From Cacajao melanocephalus (taxonomy: Eukaryota; Chordata; Mammalia; Primates; Pitheciidae): 64,000 bases of DNA. The notes under the pieces were generated by a model that was not told where the DNA came from, did no database searches, and saw nothing but the letters and a program-made list of their open reading frames with translations. The DNA lies in assembly GCA_963573385.1 (NCBI GenBank), contig CAUYLG010034895.1, positions 1 to 64,000 of the forward strand, written 5' to 3'. Positions 11,577-24,597 of the stretch are shown here, piece after piece. Position 1 is the stretch's first letter. Each line of letters starts with the position of its first letter. The translations under genes and the position numbers were made by a program.

Positions 11577-11954
11577 TGATATGGTTTGGCTTTCTGCCCC
11601 TACCCAAATCTCACCTCAAATTATAGTCCTCATAACCCCATGTGTCAAAGGTGGGACTAGGTGGAGGTAATTTGAACATGGAGGCCATTTACCCCATGCT
11701 GTTCTCATTATAGTGGGTGAGTTCTCACAGGATCTGATGGTTTTATAAGTGTCTGGCACTTTCCCTGCTTGCACTCACTCAGTCTTGCCATCTTATAAAG
11801 AAAGTGCCTGCTTCTCATTTGCCTTCTGCCATAATTGTAAGTTTCCTGAGGCCTCCCAAGTAATGCAGAACTGTGAGTCAAATAAATCTCTTTCCTTTAT
11901 AAATTGCCCAGTCTTGGGTATTTCTTGATAGCAGTGTGAGAACGGACTAATATA
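11577..11954 (+). mobile_element. Solo MaLR LTR, MSTB-like
   Basis: The 378-bp element starts 'tgatatggtttggctt' and ends 'gaacggactaatata'. The segment 'ttttataagtgtctggcac' followed by 'gcactcactc' points to MSTB rather than THE1 or MSTA. 'aataaatctctttcct' near the 3' end supplies the polyadenylation signal. The flanks ccatc and ccagt may be a decayed 5-bp target duplication. No internal MaLR sequence adjoins it, so it is a solo LTR. Confidence 0.9.
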
Positions 11955-12238
11955 CCAGTTCCTGCTAAGACTTCTTGTTATATGAAAAAACTCAATTCTT
12001 TATGATTAATGTACTCTTACTTGAGTTTTCTCTTAGTTGAAGATGTAAATATTCCTAAATAAATAACACTTAAAGATTACTTCTCCTCTGTGCAAAATAT
12101 GACTGATACGTAATGCTATACTGTTATGACATTTTAAGATTAGTTTACATTACAAGGAGGATATTTCAGCCCCGTATAGCATATCTTCATTTTAACAAGA
12201 AAAGAGAAAAGAGAGGAAGAAAAAAGCAAAAGATATTA

Positions 12239-12930
12239 CATTGTATGTAGATACCACATTTTCTTTATCCATTAATCTGTCTATGAACACTTGGGTTGTT
12301 TCCATATCTTGGCTATTGAGAACAATGCTTCAATTAACATGATAGTACAGATATCTTTTATGTGGTCTTTAAAAAGAAGGTAATTTAGCCATTTGTGACA
12401 ACAAGGTTGAACCTGGAGGACATTATGTTAAGTGAAATAAGCCAGTAATAGAAGGATAAATACTAAATACTGCACATTGCACTTATCTAAGGTATCTAAA
12501 GTAGCCAAACTCATAGAAGCAGAGACTGAAATAGTGGTTGCCAGGAGCTGAAGAGGTGAGGAAAATAGGGAGTTGTTCAATGGGTATAAAGTTTCAGCTG
12601 TGCTAATGGTAGAGAAACGAATTCTAGAGATCTGCTATATAATGTAGTACCCATAGTGCCTAGTGCCTACAGATAAAAATACAGTATTGTGAACTTCAAT
12701 TTAAGTTGAGTGTATATCTCATGTTAACTGTTCTTACCATATACATGACAAAAACTAAGAGACAAAGGGAAACTTTGGGAGATGCCCACATGTATCTATT
12801 ACCCTGATTGTAGTGATAGTACCATGTATGTTTATATATGTCTAAATTCATCCAATTTTGCATATAAACCATGTGCAGTTCTTTATTAATTATACAGTAA
12901 TAAAACCTTTTTTAAAGAAAAGGGCACACT
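12239..12930 (+). mobile_element. L1M 3' end with inverted 5' segment (twin-priming structure)
   Basis: 12239-12362 is antisense L1 ORF2 end ('ccacattttctttatcc', 'ttgggttgtttccatatctt'). 12363-12930 is sense L1 ('ggaggacattatgttaagtg', 'aaataagccagtaatag') running to a 3' UTR of L1MA/MB type. In L1 coordinates the inverted part lies immediately upstream of the direct part. That is the expected outcome of twin priming during target-primed reverse transcription. The copy is old and has no coding capacity. Confidence 0.85.
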
Positions 12931-14409
12931 CTAGTTGAGTCTTAAGGGTATGGAAATGTATCTGCTACATCCCAATCACTAAAACTTATTTGCAAAACTA
13001 CATCTAACAAAAAGCAAAGTTGAAAAGTATGCCCAGTTGTAGATTCTATTACCAAAAGAAAGATGAGACTTAATAGTGAAGGTCAGCTAACAGTCACTGC
13101 TCATGTCTACCTCTTTGCCCTCCTGAATATCTGAATATGTTCTTCTTCTCCCACACACAAAAGTTCGCATTCTTCTCATGAGTGAAAGCCCCAAAATAGT
13201 CTCCAGATTCAGCAGCAAGTTCTAAGTCTAGTGTCCATCATTGTGTGCTAGTTTTCTCCAGCAGGTACCATATACAAGGAAGCAATAGAGACAGAAAACC
13301 ACAGCAAAAGCATAGAGCAGTTGCAAGGCCATAGAAAAAATAAAATTCCATTGGTCAGAGATAATGAACAACCCCTCCTCTGGCAGAAGTGTGAATTCCT
13401 TTATTATCTCCAATCTGCTGTTTGTACTCTATGTGAATAATCTCCATTTCCATTGTTATCTGAGTTATCTCCCGTGTCCTCTGAGAGGTCTTTCATTATT
13501 CCTTATTATTCATAGCCATATCTGTGGTGCACATCAGAAAATGTATCTTTCCTGGGGACTGGGTAAATTTAGGAGCCCACTTTCTATTAGAACAGATTTG
13601 CTAATCCTGAGATTGCTCTTGCATAGAAAATTTACTGACTTTTTTCACTCCAGTGTCTCATGTTTTTTCTAGCAATATAATCTATTTAATAACTCTGTAA
13701 ACCTCTTATTTATTCATTTCTAGACAATTCATGTTCCCTTAGCAGAAGATCTTGTTCAAATCTAATTTTTAAGCCTGAAGTCTGTGATATTTTATATAAA
13801 GAACTTTATCCACCCTTATCGCTCTCAATCAGTGCTGGTTAACTTGATATTGTCTGAAACAATGTGATGGGATGGGAAAGATCACACATGACCCAACTGT
13901 CATTAGTCCTGCAGCCTTTATGGGGCAGGATATCAGTATTTCTTCTGTTAAGTTTGTCATTTTGAAGCCACTTCCTAACTGGTCAAGTTTTTAACAGAAA
14001 ACAGTTAGTTTTTTCAGTCCTTCAAGTCTCCAAATTATAGGACTTTCTATCTGACTTTCTATCTGTTTAGATCCCTGGCCAAGACAGAAAGTACTTCAAA
14101 TAACACACTAAAACTCCATTTCTCTATTGCTTGCTGCCTGGGTATTTCTGATCTGAGTTCACTTCTTTATTCAGTTTGTTGAAGGCAGTAACATTTTCTG
14201 AAATAATCCTCCCATTTCCCCTAGGTCAGCAGTGGTTTGGTTTCCATGTTGCAACAGCTAACCCTTGGCTAAAAATTTATTCCCACAACAAAACAAGGGT
14301 AACTAGCAACCCAGCCTCCATAATCCGAGTCTTTGCTAACATTACTTTAATCACTTCCACTCAGCCTACCTTATAGATTCTCAAATGGAAAGAGTCCTAA
14401 TTCCAGTTA
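12931..14409. other. Unassigned sequence
   Basis: Nothing recognised. The 102-codon plus-strand frame at 13364-13672 and the overlapping minus frame show no domain. A 12-bp tandem 'gactttctatct' occurs twice at about 14041-14064. Confidence 0.45.
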
Positions 14410-14830
14410 ATAAAGCATTTATTAGTCTTAAATACAAAAATTATGAAAAACAAAATTTACAATGGCTTAAGCAATTTAGAAATTTATTTCCACTTACCCA
14501 AGGGCCTAGAAGTCAGAATGGCAGGATTGGTGTGGCAGCACTTTTCCACTAAGTTCTTCATTAACCAGACTCCTCCACCTCTAAGGTGTGGCCATTGTCA
14601 TCACGGTTCAAGATGGTGGTATTGTATCCTAGGGAACAAGATGAAGGAAATGATACAGAAGAGGGTCAAAGCATGCACACAAAGTATTTTCCACAGAAGG
14701 TATCCTAGACATTGCCAAAACAAACTTCTGCTTGTATCTCACTGGTCAGAATTTTATTATAGGACCATATTAAGCTACGGGGTTATTTGGAAATATAATC
14801 TCTATTCCAGGTGGTATTAACCCACATAGA
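14410..14830 (-). mobile_element. Ancient interspersed repeat, family not assigned
   Basis: The order 'aatggcttaagcaattta', 'tagaagtcagaatggcagg', 'ggttcaagatggtgg', 'tatctcactggtcagaa' recalls a widespread old mammalian retroelement end in antisense orientation (LTR or L1M 3' type). I cannot name the family reliably. Confidence 0.4.
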
Positions 14831-17800
14831 ATTTTAGAAAAACAAAATGGAAGAACAGGTATCGGGGGAAATACGCATTTTCAACATACTGTTCTACCAA
14901 GGTTTTTCATTTTTAAAAACATCATTGTGGTTTTGCGTATTCAAAGATGACATTTTGGGGATGAGCAAATGGACATAATAGCCAACTACTTAATTCCTAG
15001 TCAAATTAACAGTACCAAAAGAAAAAGTGCTTTCTTAGAATTGGCAATTTGATGATGTGAATAGTCATTTCTATGTTTCTTAAAATTTTCTGGAAATATG
15101 TAAAGAGAAACAAGGTTACCAACCTCATTGAGCCAGTATCCTACTCTTCCCAGACTGAAAATACTTACCATTCACCAGTTAGCAGTAAAATTCTCACATG
15201 CCTTAAGAATGAAATCAAGAAGCTGTATCTTAGGTGTTTTTTTTCTCACATTCTTCTTCCTATTTTTCTTATATTTGGTAATTCATAGTCACATTTTGTT
15301 GCTTTTGTAAAGTCTGTATTAGTCATCTTCACTTTTGGGGGACCTGAGTGAAAATAAGTTATTTATTTCTCCCCAGTCTGATCATTTTTAAACATTTTAA
15401 CCAACAAACTATTTTTAATCTAGTATTATACTAATTCCTCAATGTAAAGTTAGGCAAATTCTAAGAAGTTGAGTCTTCAGGATTGGGTTTTTAAGTTTTT
15501 TACTCTTAGAGTATAGCAAAGACAGGCAATTACAAAGGTCATAAGAGAAATCTCAAATGTTTTTCAAAAGCATTTGCATTTTCTTCAGTCAAAAGTGAAG
15601 CACCTCTGGATCAGAAAAAAAATTCATTTCAGGAAAAGTAGCATCCCTTTATAACAAAAGATTTGCTTGTGCTATCATCATTACACTGTAAGACATTTTA
15701 ATAACGTTTATCACGCATTCTCAGTTCTTTATTTTAAAAAAGCTTAAGCTATTAATGTACATCTCGGTGGATATCAAAAGAGTATTTCATTGAGTGGTTG
15801 CTAAGAAACTGAGAATTCAGGATCAGAAAATTTTATCCTCATTAATTATATTGTCTGAGCAAAATGAATATTTAGACCAATGAAAAGAGAAAATAAGTTT
15901 ATTTTAAACATTAAAATATCTTAATGTATTTATTTGAATATATATAGAGAATATATATACACACACATATACATACACACATATATATATTTCTCTATAT
16001 GAAATGTGTAAGTATCCACTCTCAAATGGAAATTTAGACACATTAATTATTAATAAATGCTATTATATAGTAAAAAATTCACCATGAAGACAGAAATGCT
16101 AATTTAAATTAAAGGTATCTATCATACATCCAGACAGAAATGAGTTCTTTTAAAGCAAGAATCTTACAATAAGTGTGTTTTTCTTCTATTTTACCCATTC
16201 TGTGCATCAGAAATCGATTATGATATTCAGGAAGACACTGAGTAAATAGCCATTTGAACAGGCTTTTAAAAGGTGTGACATATAGAATATCAGTCCCTAG
16301 AAATACTCAGGGGAAAATAAGTTCTTGGAAGAATTATTTTGGGATATTACCCCTTTTAGAGATCTACAGTGCACATCAGCAACTTGGAGGACCCAGCAAT
16401 TTCTAAAATTTCTTTACAGGCTGCCTGTTTCACACAGCACTAATTACATCTCTCTGAATAAGTTCTGCCAAATGAACTTGGGGAAATGCTGATCTAAAAC
16501 AATATTTGAAATGGTCACTTTTTGCAGCACATTATAAAGATGAAATGCTTAGTTTATAAGAACTCAATTCATGTGCTCAAAAGAGAACTGTATCATAAAC
16601 AATGTTCTGACTTAAAAGAACTTTAATTTTCCCCTCATAAAATAACTAGCCAGAAAATTTAGCCAACTAAAGCATAGAGAAGAAAACAATCTCTGACTGA
16701 CCACTTTGATGCTTTGAATCTATTTCACAGATACTTCTCACTGTCGTGTATCTTTCAGTGTTCTTGCTCCATGATGAACTGATGGACACGAATGTACCTC
16801 TCCGAGGGAATCCATTGAGGGTGGAAATATAGAGCAATCATTGACTGGAAAAATCGAAAGGAGTTGGATAAGCAGCAGTTAAAGGATAAGGTATTGTGTA
16901 TATAGTTTTGTTTGGGTGTTGGCTTGTTTGTTTGAATATACATCTTCTGGAGATGGCTTCAGGCGCAGATCATGCCATTTACAATCACCATGCCTGACTA
17001 GACAACCATTTTCCTTACTTTATATTCAATGTGGGTCCTCTGGATAATTTTTTGGCTTAATTATTTGGTTTGCAAGAACCCTCTTCTCTACTAAGTAATG
17101 GGTTGCTTATTGTTAGGACACATATTTGCAGGAATTCTAGAATTTAGAACAAGCTAGAATCTAGAAGAATTAAGAAAAAAGCCACATGATTGAATAAGAC
17201 AAGTGGGAATGGAAGTAGAGAAGAGCCACGGGAAGAGCAGAAATTGCAGTAGGCAAGGGTACCTGACTTTCATTTTAGGTGTTTACCTTTTGTATAACTT
17301 AATTACACCCTTCAGATTTATTTCTTTCAGCTCATCATTTTCTAGTAGGGCTTCGGGCATAAATCATTGGTCAGCCTGTGATTTGCAGCTTTTACATTTG
17401 CTCTTCATTCGTCGTCGTTGACCATGGTGAGAAAGGGTGCTACAAGATGCGACTGTGCATGGGCTGGACTACGTCTATTCAAAAGTTATGTGTGTGGTCA
17501 ACCACTCATGGTTAACTTCACTTTCAAACTAAACTAAGTGCAAAATACAATTAGCTCTTATCTGAATCTGTCCAGATTTAGCTTATTCCTTAAGCTATTT
17601 CATTTGTAGAAGTCACATAGTGTTTTCTGTATGAAGATATCACAGTACAACAAAAACCTAGACATGTTGAGAGTAGATTTTACCTGGAACTGATTTTCTA
17701 GGGAAAAGAGTTGTAATCACTTTTGAGACGTGAGTGTCCTTCAGGAAAGAAAAGACAGTAGAAAGTGTTTCTGATTCCACAAAATAAGTTGGTTGTCCTT

Positions 17801-17869
17801 CCCACAGTGCTAAATTATTCCACATTGGACTACTTCCTTTTGTCCTTTTTTTGCTCTGCCCTGTGTTTT
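14831..17869. other. AT-rich unique sequence
   Basis: No repeat or gene recognised apart from the AT/CA hairpin-forming tract at 15942-16000. Small frames here (15073-15310, 17203-17421) have no domain features. Confidence 0.45.
15942..16000. repeat. AT-rich inverted repeat around a CA-rich spacer
   Basis: The left arm 'atatagagaatatatata' (15942-15959) pairs with the reverse complement of 15982-16000 with a single one-base bulge. The 22-base spacer is CA/TA-rich. It could form a hairpin or cruciform. It may simply be a microsatellite that grew around an existing palindrome. Confidence 0.75.
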
Positions 17870-18840
17870 ATAGGCTGAACTCCTAGGGTCTGCATCCCCA
17901 GGGGTCTCTTTCCCCGGGAGATGAGACCCATTTGGGTTCAACCAATGAGAGACACGAGCAGGAGATATGTGGTTAGAAGGAAAGAGAGGTTGGGCTATTT
18001 CTTTTCTGTGTCCTAGTCTCAGACACTTCTTTACTGGAAAGGGGTCTCAACCAATATCCCAAGAGTGGGTTCCTTGATATCATGCAGAAAAAAATTCAGG
18101 GCAAGTCAAAAAACCCAGTGAAAGAGGCAGGTTTATTAAAAACTCCTCTATTACAGAGGAGTACACTATTACAGGGTGTCCTCAGGAAGCAAGAGGAAGA
18201 ACCACTTCAAATACAGTGCTTGCCGATGTAGGATAACATAACTATGAATAATGGTCTTATATGCTTTATTACAAAGGCTTGTGATCAACCTGTGACAGGT
18301 TGTTAGTATTATTCTCCTGAGTAACTATTGATTTCAGCAAAAATTTATGGGTATCTTTAAAGCAAAAGCTATTCTTTTTGTTCTTAAGACATCAGAATAT
18401 TGTCTTAAGTTCTGGGTCTTATTTAGTTAGTGTCATAAACTTTTCCCCTCAGCCATAAACATCTTGTACCTAAAAGTGTTTAACTTCCTGGAAATATAAC
18501 CCCGCAGGTTTTGCTTTATTTGGCCTTTATTCAAGATGAAGTCCCTCTGGTTTGGATACCTCTGACACTTTGATTCTTAGAGTTGTTTCAATTCACAGCC
18601 TAGAGGATTGTTTGTAGGATATTCTTATCTCTTGAGCTTTCAGCCATTACTGATCTTCAGTAACATGGATTCTTCTCTTGCCACTTTATGCCAGGTGATG
18701 GTAATGACTTCTTAAAGTTTTTAGTCTCTGCTGTCCTCTGCAAACCTTGTGTTGAGTTGAATTATGTTCCTTGCCAGAACTCTGATCAATGCAACCGCAC
18801 AGTCTAGTTTAGCATCACATTATTCCCTTGGTTACATTAA
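17870..18840. mobile_element. Older unassigned repeat, split by the LTR at 18030
   Basis: The left part ('gttcaaccaatgagagacac', 'agcaggagatat') and the right part after the LTR ('ccaggtgatggtaatgactt') resemble the two halves of an old mammalian interspersed repeat. The younger LTR would then have inserted into it. The family is unnamed and the right boundary is uncertain. Confidence 0.35.
18030..18567 (-). mobile_element. Solo endogenous retrovirus LTR, class I type
   Basis: Read on the minus strand it begins 'tgtcagaggtatccaaacca' at 18567, shortly followed by 'gacttcatcttgaata'. It contains a TATA-like 'catataag' (18256-18263) and, about 120 bp downstream, AATAAA (18132-18137). It ends in a U5-like segment with 'gagaccccttccagta'. 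The order U3, TATA, polyadenylation signal, U5 and the roughly 540-bp length fit an ERV1 LTR. Possible 4-bp duplications (CTTT or ACTT) flank it but are ambiguous. No internal viral sequence is present. The subfamily is not named. Confidence 0.75.
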
Positions 18841-20737
18841 ATTAAGAGCAAAATTAATTTAAATATATATTATTTTCTAACAATATATATTTAACTATAT
18901 TATGCTGCTTGAATTCTGCTCTGTGCTGTTAGTAAAGGGCATATAAAAACATAAGAGGAAAATTATGTCTTTCCTTTCAATCCAGAAATAAATAAGATGA
19001 ACATTAAGTGCAGTTAGAAATCAACCAGTACGAAATTGTGTGGTTCTCACTATGAGTGCAATTGAAGCTCAGAAAAATCACTGCAGGCTAGAGATCTAAA
19101 AAGCAGGAAAAGAGGCAAAATGACTGTTATAACAGAAGTTGAAGAGTAATAACACCTGGCCAGAAGCAGAAAGGATTGCAACTGAGAGAATTAAAAAAAG
19201 GAAAAAAGAAAGATAGAAAACAAAGTGGATGGGAATACACAGGCAAGTCAACCATAACCTGTACTTACCTACATTTAACACTGAGTATTTTGAATCAAGT
19301 TTATGTGCTTAATTCATAATGATGGGTAATTGCTGGTGATACTCTAGTTCCTCTTTACAATCCCACTATATCCCTGTATTGTGCATTCTGTTTTCTATAG
19401 TCTCTGTAATCTCTGTTTCACCTATTCACATTCCCTGTATGAATCACGACAATTTTCTATCTCCATGCTTGTGCTCCTATAACTCCTAGGTTGGGAATAA
19501 CACTGTGGTCCTCTCTGATCATAAAAATTGGCCTGATTATTTGTCCGTGTCTTGTTTATTCTCTTCCCTTCTTTACTCTGAATCTTGCCATGCAGGATTC
19601 GCAAGAGTAGAGTGTAGTACGAACTTTTCTGACCTGTGACTTCCAGGTGTGTTTAGTCAACAGAAAACACTGCTACAGTTAGGAAGACAGTGAGAAAAGT
19701 GGATAGAGGATTGGGCTGCTCCCTCCTTCTGCCTCTTTCCTGTTGTTTTGTAGTTTGGCAGTTCCTTTCTTCATCTTAGGCACAGCTTCTATAGGAGAAA
19801 CCCTCTCCCATAGCTGCAGCTCTCCCTGGAATCCAGTCAGCATTCCCTTCCCTTGCCTCTTGAAGCCTAAAAATGATAATAACTCTCCACTGCTGTGAAT
19901 CCAGAGCACTTCACCATTGTTTGTAGGTTATCCTAACACTGGCCATGGCAATGAAAATCTCACCTTCAATTGAGTCTCTTTAAACCCAGTTAAACCTTTT
20001 GCTTCTTACTGTAACCGTGATTGATACAGAAACAATATGCAGTTTTCAAAGTCAAGCTTAGATTTGTCCATGCTTTATAAGAACTAAATGTAGCTCTTTA
20101 ATTTCTAGTGATTACACACTCTTTGAACAAACCTTTTGATTTTACATGATAAATTCAACATTTAATCAAGAATAACCTTATAAAATAATACTGTACTGTT
20201 TCGATGATTTCCTGCATTGTTTTTAATCTTTTCATGTGTTTATGTCTCTATATGATAAGGTCTCTGATAGGAGTTAATTTAAAGAAAAAAACATTGGTTG
20301 TATTTGGTTATATTTGAAACACTATATAATAGTAACCAACAAACACATTTTTTATATCAGGAATTTTGACATGATACAAGTCTTTTTCTTATACATTAAC
20401 CATTTCTAAGAAAATGTGTTCAGTGCATGGACACTGAATTTGATGATTAATCTAATTTAAAATACAAGTTGACATTTTTCTCTGCTGAATTTACCAAAAT
20501 CATAAGGTTTTAGCTGAATAGCAATATATACCTGTCCAAGAAAACCTTTAAAGAAAAGGCAAAAAATATATATAGGAGATGAGATCCATTGACTTTGAGT
20601 TTATTTTTCACAAGTCACAGGATAATAAATTAAGTAAACAAACAGAAAATATAAAATTAAGGAATTAACCTCTTGGTGTATACATGCAGTAAAATCTAAT
20701 AGAATATGTATGTGGTAATTCCAAAATCAAAGAGCCA
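18841..20737. other. Unassigned sequence
   Basis: AT-rich, with no repeat I can name. Minus-strand frames at 19096-19281, 19422-19604 and 19679-19909 show no known domain. Confidence 0.45.
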
Positions 20738-20925
20738 GAATCCAGAATAGTGGCTAGTTGCGTAACTTTCCAGCTCTGAGCTTCTGTTTTTTCCATTGAA
20801 AAGCAGAGTTATTAGACCCCACTTCAGAGAATTGTGGTAAAAAGTAACTGAGGCTATTCATTTAACACATAAGAAGCTCAGTCCCTGGCTCCTTACACAA
20901 GCACACAATAAATCACAACTATTTT
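20738..20925 (+). mobile_element. MIR SINE
   Basis: Decayed MIR in the order 'gcgtaactttccagctctga', 'agcagagttattagacc', 'agagaattgtggtaaa', then 'tccctggctcc' and 'acacaataaatca'. These correspond to the MIR core, the 'gttgtgaggattaaatga' region and the L2-like tail. Confidence 0.7.
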
Positions 20926-21212
20926 TATCTTGTATATATATATTTTTTGAAAATTTCGGCTTCAGTTACAAAACAAGAAGCACAGAAACAATATGAAAAT
21001 ATAAAAATGTGTGCTTATATAAAATAACTTAAACAAAATATGGCATATATCTACATGGAGTGCATTTTTATTGTACAGAAACATTAATATATTTTAATTT
21101 GTCAAAATAATACTTTTCAGCTTTACACAAAATTTCTTTCAATGTTTTTTACAAATAATTTATATTTATCAATTTCAATATTGACTCAAAATTCTTGTCT
21201 GCAATGACATTA

Positions 21213-21560
<348 letters not shown>

Positions 21561-22200
21561 CACTCAGAACTTTTATATTTTGAGCTAAATCAAATTTATG
21601 TTCTAATATTTGCCTTACCAAATAAATGGATAAATTTATACTATTTATTCAGTATTGAACCGAAGTATTCAGATAGTTTCTGAATATGCAGTATCATGGT
21701 ATGTAATATATTACAAATTAAATAAATGATGAGTTTATATAATCTTTACAATTTGAAATATGGTCATTTACTTTTGAAAATGAAAGACTCACTCGTGACA
21801 AAGTACAATTCTAGGCATCATTTCATAAGAGTATAGAAAAATTTGTTAACAAATATCAAATTTATAATAAAAATAGGTATATGTAAATTTATAAAGTCTA
21901 TACTCAATAGTTTCCTTTTAATAGCATTAATCATACATATATGATTATTTTACATATCATTTCATTATCTATATCTATATACATATAGGTTATATTATTG
22001 ATATTTATCTATATATATGAACATGATCTATAAATATGTATGTGAATATAGATTTGTATAATACATATAAATTAATACATATATACAGACTTCCTGTTAT
22101 TTAAAACTTGACCCCCAGCGTATGCTCTGAAAACTTTATCTTTTATGAAGTGTTTGAGGGGATAAAGCATATGTGTGTATACATGTGTATATATATGCAC
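21561..22200. other. AT-rich low-complexity stretch
   Basis: Strongly AT-rich with many short TATA/ATAC tandem runs, densest at about 21905-22085. No gene or named repeat. Confidence 0.6.
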
Positions 22201-22201
22201 A

Positions 22202-22227
22202 GTGTGTGTGTGTGTGTGTGTGTGTGT
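22202..22227 (+). repeat. (GT)n dinucleotide microsatellite
   Basis: About 13 perfect GT units, ending four bases before the left arm of the inverted repeat. Confidence 0.95.
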
Positions 22228-22230
22228 ACA

Positions 22231-22742
22231 TACTTCAAGGAGGTGACAGTAGAGTTCAGGAACTATATTATGATTAAAAGCCTAGTAGACCAAGCACTGA
22301 AGCATTTGGAAAAATATAAGACCTGATGTGACATGGTGTTGGCTGCATCCATCACGCCATCATTTAGGTTAGGTATTTCTCCTAATGCTATCCCTTCCCT
22401 AGCCCCCCCACGCCCCTGCCATCCCTCCCGTAGCCTCCCATTCCCTGACAGGCCCCAGTGTGTGATGTTCCCCTCCCTATAGACTTTTCTTGTTCAAAAT
22501 TCAGTCATTTCTCAATAGTGGTTTCTTTCTTGTTGTTACCTCTCTTTACTTAACTTTATTCATTTTTTCCTTTTTTAATCTCTGCTTCACGAGCTCCCTT
22601 CCAGATATGTTGTCTTATAGTACAGTTTACATCAGGTCTTATATCCCTATCTTGAATATTTTTCCAAATGCTTCAATGCTTGGTCTACTAAGCTTTTAAT
22701 CATAATACAGTTGCTAAACTCTACTGTCACCTCCTTGAAGTA
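22231..22742. repeat. Long inverted repeat, 99-bp arms around a 298-bp spacer
   Basis: The left arm is 22231-22329 and the right arm 22628-22742. The reverse complement of the right arm aligns to the left with 5 mismatches in 99 bases. One indel of about 15 bp follows 'catttggaaaaata'. Both outer ends read 'tacttcaaggaggtgacag' inwards. The spacer contains an antisense L1 piece plus unrelated sequence. The arms match no family I recognise. There is no transposase and no clear flanking duplication, so a rearrangement is more likely than a DNA transposon. Confidence 0.9.
22330..22505 (-). mobile_element. Internal L1 3' UTR fragment inside the inverted repeat
   Basis: Antisense L1 3' UTR sequence ('ggtatttctcctaatgctat', 'gaggcc'-type C-rich block, 'ccccagtgtgtgatgttccc'). 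It lacks both the poly(A)-side terminus and the ORF2 side. Its left edge coincides with the end of the inverted-repeat arm, with overlap at 'gatgt'. This is not a normal L1 insertion end. Confidence 0.8.
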
Positions 22743-22951
22743 ACCGAAATTGAAGTGGATCCCCACGAGCATATCCACATCATGATCTACTACATCATTG
22801 AGTTTTATTTTCTTATTACTACTTATTATCTGAAGCTGTTTTATTCTTTATCTCACTGTATTTAAATTTATCCTTTGAAATTTTATTTACATTCAGTGCT
22901 CAGAGAATCATAGCGCCCTTAATAAGTACTTGCTGAATGAATATGTGCTGT

Positions 22952-23133
22952 AGATTATTGTTTATGTGTTCAAAAGTGCCCAATACAAATATGAAAAAGG
23001 GTCATGTAATTACGATATTGTTGATTTTCAACCTAATTTTGTCAGGTATAAACTACTATAATAAGCTGTATAAAACTTGCAGAATTATTTGATGGAGAAA
23101 TTTCTATGATAGAGGAGTTTAAACAATGGTAAA
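22952..23133 (+). repeat. Second direct duplication, copy A
   Basis: 182 bp matching 24416-24597 without gaps, with about 26 mismatches (roughly 86% identity by hand count). The best-conserved core is 'ttgattttcaacctaatttt' followed by 'gtcaggta'. It is not a repeat I recognise. An L2-like tail ('cttaataagtacttgctgaa') lies just upstream. Confidence 0.85.
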
Positions 23134-23284
23134 ATTTCATAAATTGATCTTCTAAACCACTAAACTCAATCTTTAATGTTTAGCATTTTATAATCTAAAT
23201 TACTTATTTCATAATTAAACTTTATTTAAGGATGCAATGTATGTTAAAAGAATAGGAAGAGTAATTCTTAAAATTGAGGTTCTT

Positions 23285-23470
23285 TTATATGCCAGACATC
23301 TTGATAATATATTTTAACACCTTCCACCCCGTGAAGTAATAACAATGATTATTTCTATTCTACAGATTCGGAAAGTGAGATTCATATAAATGAAATAACT
23401 TGCTTATTTTCAAATCAAAAGTAAATAGTAGAGCTAGATTTTAGCTCATTTATTTTATTCCAATGACAAG
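23285..23470 (-). mobile_element. MIR SINE
   Basis: Antisense MIR: 'tctattctacagattcggaa' corresponds to the MIR segment 'ttttacagatgaggaaact'. 'ataacttgcttattttcaaa' and 'agtagagctagattttagct' follow in the expected order. Confidence 0.75.
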
Positions 23471-23584
23471 CTTGTTCAAGAATACTATGATTCTAAACTC
23501 TTTTTTAAAAAACAAAGACTATCTGAAAACCTTACTCACTTCCTTGTATATTAATATAAATTCTGAGACAATAAATCCCAGTTT

Positions 23585-24410
<826 letters not shown>

Positions 24411-24415
24411 AACCT

Positions 24416-24597
24416 AGACTATTGTTTAAGTGTTTGAAAGTGCTCAATACAAATATGAGAAAGGGTCATGTAATTATTATGTTGTTGATTTTCAACCTAA
24501 TTTTGTCAGGTAGAAATCATTATAATAAGCCATATAAAAATTGTAGAATTATTTCTTGGAGAAATTTCTACAACAGATGAGTTTAAGCAATTATAAA
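24416..24597 (+). repeat. Second direct duplication, copy B
   Basis: Partner of 22952-23133, 1,464 bp downstream in the same orientation. The flanks do not match beyond these limits. The intervening DNA (MIR, L2, AluY) is not duplicated, so this is not a simple tandem duplication of a larger unit. Confidence 0.85.

Noticed and set aside
22231..22742. Reading the inverted repeat as a DNA transposon with terminal inverted repeats
   Set aside because: No TA or 8-bp target duplication is evident, the interior is an L1 scrap, and the arms resemble no known transposon ends. Kept as a rearrangement candidate instead.
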